Origin: Companilactobacillus kimchii DSM 13961 = JCM 10707
Lineage (GTDB): Bacteria > Bacillota > Bacilli > Lactobacillales > Lactobacillaceae
NCBI RefSeq assembly: GCF_001435445.1
Contig: NZ_AZDH01000005.1
Location: 62,001 to 126,000 of the forward strand
DNA length: 64,000 nt
Direction of reading: 5' to 3'
The notes under the pieces are model-generated. The model saw only the letters and a list, made by a program, of their open reading frames with translations. It was not told the DNA's origin and made no database searches. Made by a program: the position numbers and the translations under genes. Shown piece after piece: positions 60,906 through 64,000 of this stretch; positions within the stretch are counted from its first letter, which is position 1; every line of letters starts with the position of its first letter.

Positions 60906-61217
60906 ATGACAGAAAAAAAGGATCTAGTTATGGAGGCCTTAGAGGATGTGATCGATCCGGAATTAGGAATCGACATTGTGAACTTAGGTTTGATCTATGG
61001 AGTAAGCATTGAACATGAAAATAAAGCCGTAGTGACAATGACCTTGACCACAATGGGATGTCCTTTGAGCGATATGTTACATGATTCGATTGTAGAGGCT
61101 GCCGAAACAGTTGAGGGAATCAGTGAATGTGAAGTTGAGTTAGTCTGGTATCCAACTTGGGATATTTCCAGAATGAGTCGGTATGCTCGAATTTCGCTGG
61201 GAATCTTTGGGGGATAA
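60906..61217 (+). CDS. Metal-sulfur cluster assembly factor (SufT/MIP18 family)
   Basis: 103 residues of the DUF59/PaaD-like family. The core VIDPELGIDIVNLGLIYGV near residues 15-33 and the TTMGCPLSDM strip with the conserved Cys near 53 are diagnostic. It helps deliver Fe-S clusters. Last gene of the suf operon, 11 bases after sufB, with AAAGGATAAG before the ATG. Confidence 0.92.
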   Translation: MTEKKDLVMEALEDVIDPELGIDIVNLGLIYGVSIEHENKAVVTMTLTTMGCPLSDMLHDSIVEAAETVEGISECEVELVWYPTWDISRMSRYARISLGIFGG

Positions 61218-61608
61218 ACATACTACTGACCGATTTCCTGATTCTAATATTATTGATGTTTTAAAACTTTTGAAGAAATTTAAATCAAAAGAACGACCTC
61301 TATTAAGTATTCAAGATATATTCTTTACTTGAATCTCTTAATAGAGGTCGTTCTTGTTTTATTAGGCTAAACATTTTATAAAATTATGAATTAAATATAC
61401 TTATCTCAGAAGAATAAGTAAAATACTATCTAGTCTGTAGTAAGAATTGGGAATTTAAGCAAATTGGTTTTTGATTTTTATTTCAGTGATGTAACAAAAT
61501 TTACAAATTGTTAAAAGAGTTGTAATGAAATCGTATAAAGAAAATTCATAAATAGCTCGTATAATTGACTTTATTAAATTTTTACAATTAATGGGATGAG
61601 GTAATCTT
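61218..61608. other. Intergenic region after the suf operon
   Basis: About 390 AT-rich bases. It holds the suf terminator (61289-61355) and the leader of the serine hydrolase gene. No ORF or structured element of the two families is seen. Confidence 0.5.
61289..61355. terminator. Terminator of the suf operon
   Basis: AAGAACGACCTCTATTAAG (61289-61307) is perfectly complementary to 61337-61355, a 19-bp stem. The 29-base loop carries a further TTCAAG/CTTGAA pair. Confidence 0.88.
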
Positions 61609-62550
61609 ATACGAGTCAAAAGAAGAAAGTTCAAAAAATATTTGAGGGTTCTTTTGATTGCAACAATAATAATCGTTGGTAGTCTGAGTTATTTCTTCAA
61701 TAATTCATATGCATCAACTATTATTGACAATTTTAAAACTGAGCAAGCAATTAAAAAGAAACAAAAAATTATTCAAACCAATCTGACTAACTACCTGAAT
61801 ACAGTTACCAAGGATGGTACTGCTAGTGTTAGTTTTTACAATTTAGGTGCAGAAAGTGGCAGTGCCGCGGCTAATAGTAAATATGCCAAACTTTATCAAA
61901 CGGGTAGTTTGGAAACTGAATCAAATGCCCATGCAGTTAAAACAGCTGCTAGTACATATAAATTGTATTTAACAGCTTACTTGATGAATCAAAAGGCGAA
62001 TGGTAATTTTAGTTGGACGACTGAGAATACTGATAGTTTTGACAAGATGATCGTTAATAGTGAGAATGATTTTGCGGAAACACAAATTGACAAGTATGGT
62101 GCTAGTACGATCAGTACCTTCATTAAAAAACAAGGTTGGTATCCATCAGTTTTCCAAGATGGACAGGCTGCCAAAACAACTAGTTACAGTCTGCAACTGT
62201 TGCTAGAAGATTTAGCTACCGGAAAAGGTGCCTATGAAAATGAATCTGATCAAGCGAAGATTTTGAATTTAATGGGCCAGCAAATTTATCGAACCGGAAT
62301 CCCTGCTGGAGCATCCGCCGCCGATAGTGGAACAACTGTCCAAGATAAAGTTGGTTTTCTAAATGATACGAACAATGATGCCGGTATTGTGACGTTGCCA
62401 AATGGACAAAAATATATTTTAGTAGTTATGACAAATGGCCATAATCAAAGTGGTTTGAGTGGCTTTTCAAGGATTGCTGAAATCACAAAGAATGTACAGA
62501 AGATTGTTTATGGCTCAGATGCCGGAAGTAAAATTGAAAATTATTCTTAA
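61609..62550 (+). CDS. Serine hydrolase, class A beta-lactamase-like, membrane-anchored
   Basis: About 313 residues. A basic N-terminus and one hydrophobic helix form an uncleaved anchor or signal. The extracytoplasmic domain has the SxxK motif as STYK (Ser115 and Lys118 from the upstream start), SEN as the SxN motif and KVG as a KTG variant near 240. Such proteins are usually cell-wall-related peptidases or esterases, not true lactamases. Start: a TTG at 61642 lacks a binding site and cuts off the basic residues. An in-frame ATA at 61609, with GATGAGG seven bases upstream, gives RVKRRKFKKYL before the helix, so I favour a rare ATA start. Confidence 0.8.
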   Translation: MRVKRRKFKKYLRVLLIATIIIVGSLSYFFNNSYASTIIDNFKTEQAIKKKQKIIQTNLTNYLNTVTKDGTASVSFYNLGAESGSAAANSKYAKLYQTGSLETESNAHAVKTAASTYKLYLTAYLMNQKANGNFSWTTENTDSFDKMIVNSENDFAETQIDKYGASTISTFIKKQGWYPSVFQDGQAAKTTSYSLQLLLEDLATGKGAYENESDQAKILNLMGQQIYRTGIPAGASAADSGTTVQDKVGFLNDTNNDAGIVTLPNGQKYILVVMTNGHNQSGLSGFSRIAEITKNVQKIVYGSDAGSKIENYS

Positions 62551-62554
62551 TTAA

Positions 62555-62584
62555 AGAAGTCGAGGTTATCCTCGGCTTTTTTTG
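62555..62584. terminator. Terminator between convergent genes
   Basis: AAGTCGAGG (62557-62565) pairs with CCTCGGCTT (62570-62578) with one wobble, followed by a T run. Confidence 0.85.
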
Positions 62585-62589
62585 CACTA

Positions 62590-63180
62590 TTAATTTTTTA
62601 AAGAATTATAACCAGCACCAGTAAATTTATTTAACAGTTGGAGTTCATGATACCAAGAGTCATTTTTTACAAAATGGTGTCGTTTATTAATGGCAAATGA
62701 TCCGTGAATTGAGTAGATGAAGAGTAATTCGGCATCCGCTTCATTAAGACCAGTTCTTCGCTGAATAGACGGAATCATCCGTGATTTTTCGTGGGCAACG
62801 ATACGACCAATAATATAATCGCTCAGGGTAGAATCCATTAAGAGTTTGCGATATTTGGAAGAATCAGCGATTCTTTGACAAGCCGGTAACATTGATTCAT
62901 TTTCTCGTAATAAGTCAATGCTGAGATTAGAAGGGTCAATGTTATCACTACGATTCGTTTCATCCTTGAATAATAAGGCGTCGTCCAAAACAGAATTTAA
63001 AACGTCAGTCAGATTATCGAAGTGTAAGTAGAAAGTAGAACGGGTGATTTCCGCTTCACGACATAATTTGGCCACATTGAGTTGATTGTATGGCTCGTGT
63101 TTAATCAATTCTAAAAAAGAATCCTTAATAATATTAATAGTATAAATAGTTCGACGGTCTGGCTTACGATTTTTTTGCAT
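62590..63180 (-). CDS. TetR/AcrR-family transcriptional regulator
   Basis: 196 residues. The N-terminal helix-turn-helix is at about 15-60, with LNVAKLCREAEITRSTFYLHF. The C-terminal ligand domain is unassigned (TetR_C-like, DhaS type). It is divergent from the sirtuin gene with a 156-base gap holding an imperfect TGTAC/ATACA-type palindrome, so it may regulate that gene. AAGGAG precedes the ATG. Confidence 0.87.
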   Translation of the reverse strand: MQKNRKPDRRTIYTINIIKDSFLELIKHEPYNQLNVAKLCREAEITRSTFYLHFDNLTDVLNSVLDDALLFKDETNRSDNIDPSNLSIDLLRENESMLPACQRIADSSKYRKLLMDSTLSDYIIGRIVAHEKSRMIPSIQRRTGLNEADAELLFIYSIHGSFAINKRHHFVKNDSWYHELQLLNKFTGAGYNSLKN

Positions 63181-63289
63181 ATAAACTCCTTAACACAATT
63201 TAAAAACTGTTTATAACATGAATTAAATTCAAAATGTGTACTTAAGTTTGAATTCGTTCTCATGTATTTTAAATATATTCAATACAGTG

Positions 63290-63307
63290 TGTACATAATT
63301 ATACATT
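63290..63307. promoter_or_regulatory. Imperfect palindrome in the TetR-sirtuin intergenic region
   Basis: TGTACATAATTATACATT is nearly symmetric around ATAATTAT. It lies about 30 bases before the sirtuin start and is a candidate operator for the divergent TetR protein. Confidence 0.35.
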
Positions 63308-63336
63308 ATGTTAATTAATTTGTTAAAGGAGATAAA

Positions 63337-64000
63337 ATGGAAAAACGGATAGAGCAAGCTCGCAAATTGATTGATGAAAGTGATGCAATTCTTGTTAGTG
63401 CAAGCAATGGCCTGTCTATTTCAGAAGGATACAACATATTTGCTGATGACGAAAATTTTGAAAATTACTTTAATCATTTCAAGATTGTTTACGGCATTAG
63501 CAGTTTGATTCAAGGTGTTTTTGCACAATTGCCGGCGCCAAATCATCAAGAATTCATGAGAAAAGTTCATCAATATTTAATTGAGGATTATAAGCCGACA
63601 GAAACATTTCAAAGTCTCAATAAAATACTTAAACCAAAAGATTATTTCATTCTGACATCAAACGCCGATAAACATTTTCAATTAAACGGTTTTTCCGATG
63701 AAAACATTTGGGAAATTGAAGGTAACTTTGATGGATTGAATATGAATTCTGAAGCTTGGAATGAACAACGAAATAGGTTCGTTGAATTTGCTCAAAAGAA
63801 TAAAAATAAGAAAATCTTACAACTGGAGTTAGGTATAGGTTCTAAAAATAAAATGATTAAGGCTCCATTAATGGATATGGTGGCAGATCATCCAGCTTGG
63901 AATTATCTAACTTTGAATATGCCGCAAGAAATTTATATTGATCCTAAAATTGAGCATCAATCTGTAGCCTTGCCAGGAAATATTGATACTACTTTTAAAG
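63337..64000 (+). CDS. SirTM-like Sir2 family protein (5' complete, 3' end cut by window edge)
   Basis: 221 codons to the window edge. The N-terminal NAD loop reads ILVSASNGLSISEGYN at about residues 18-33, where sirtuins usually have GAGxSxxxG. Conserved FNHFKIVYGISSLIQGVF follows near 48-66, and TSNADKHFQLNGF with the catalytic-type His lies near 107-119. The pattern is that of SirTM, the class M sirtuin linked to macrodomain proteins and lipoylated GcvH-L, where it ADP-ribosylates rather than deacetylates. Partner genes would lie beyond the window. AAAGGAG precedes the ATG. Confidence 0.75.
   Translation, partial: MEKRIEQARKLIDESDAILVSASNGLSISEGYNIFADDENFENYFNHFKIVYGISSLIQGVFAQLPAPNHQEFMRKVHQYLIEDYKPTETFQSLNKILKPKDYFILTSNADKHFQLNGFSDENIWEIEGNFDGLNMNSEAWNEQRNRFVEFAQKNKNKKILQLELGIGSKNKMIKAPLMDMVADHPAWNYLTLNMPQEIYIDPKIEHQSVALPGNIDTTFK

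Overview
The window is a low-GC Firmicutes chromosome segment. Gene content and style point to the Lactobacillaceae: araBDA with an MFS arabinose porter, an asp23/amaP cluster, the sufCDSUB set, an Fnr-like protein with an FLP-type cysteine pair, LPXTG surface proteins and cre-controlled PTS operons. A Companilactobacillus-like species is my best guess, from gene style only. I recognised no tRNA, rRNA, CRISPR array or insertion sequence.

Layout. 1-4.4 kb: a 5'-complete PEP-carboxykinase-like ATPase that runs off the left edge, two tandem histidine phosphatases, an NAD(P)-binding protein and a flavodoxin. 4.4-13 kb: a sugar locus with divergent arms. SIS-domain, HAD and LacI genes are on the minus strand; a ROK kinase, a cytosolic GH9 glycosidase, a lone PTS EIIC and a sugar-phosphate isomerase/epimerase are on the plus strand. 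Promoter and operator sites lie between the arms. 13-15 kb: a membrane 'sunset'-type protein coupled to a lipoprotein nuclease, then a MerR regulator. 15.4-18.8 kb: a DUF2252 gene and polyphosphate kinase. 19-23 kb: prolyl aminopeptidase, a NEAT-like LPXTG protein and a split ThrE exporter. 23-25 kb: the Asp23/AmaP/GlsB envelope-stress operon. 25.3-28.9 kb: a P1B ATPase, an HMA metallochaperone, a Dps-like ferritin and an FLP-type regulator, which look like one metal/redox unit. 29-36 kb: araR and araE-araB-araD-araA. 36-41 kb: a formate/nitrite-type channel, an RpiR regulator and a beta-glucoside PTS with its GH1 6-phospho-beta-glucosidase. 41-51 kb: aldo/keto reductase, HelD, a small membrane protein, Dus, a small ORF beside a gene fragment, a GPP34-like protein, an SGNH hydrolase, coaA and guaA. 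51.3-55.1 kb: a DNA methyltransferase beside a type IIG-like restriction-modification gene broken by one in-frame stop. 55-61 kb: a RibD-C/DHFR-family reductase and the SUF iron-sulfur operon. 61.6-64 kb: a class A beta-lactamase-like serine hydrolase, a TetR regulator and the start of a SirTM-like sirtuin.

The most unusual content is non-coding. Two families of long multi-stem elements occur in the window. Both keep short loop and junction sequences while the stems change on both sides, which is the pattern of a conserved fold. Family 1 has four full copies and one partial copy (19.05, 25.14, 25.27, 28.87 and 46.67 kb). Family 2 has two copies, which face each other around a 196-nt tandem repeat at 44.5-45.2 kb. 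Most full copies lie just downstream of a stop codon, in the orientation of that gene, so they look like structured 3'-UTR elements. I do not know a name for either family.
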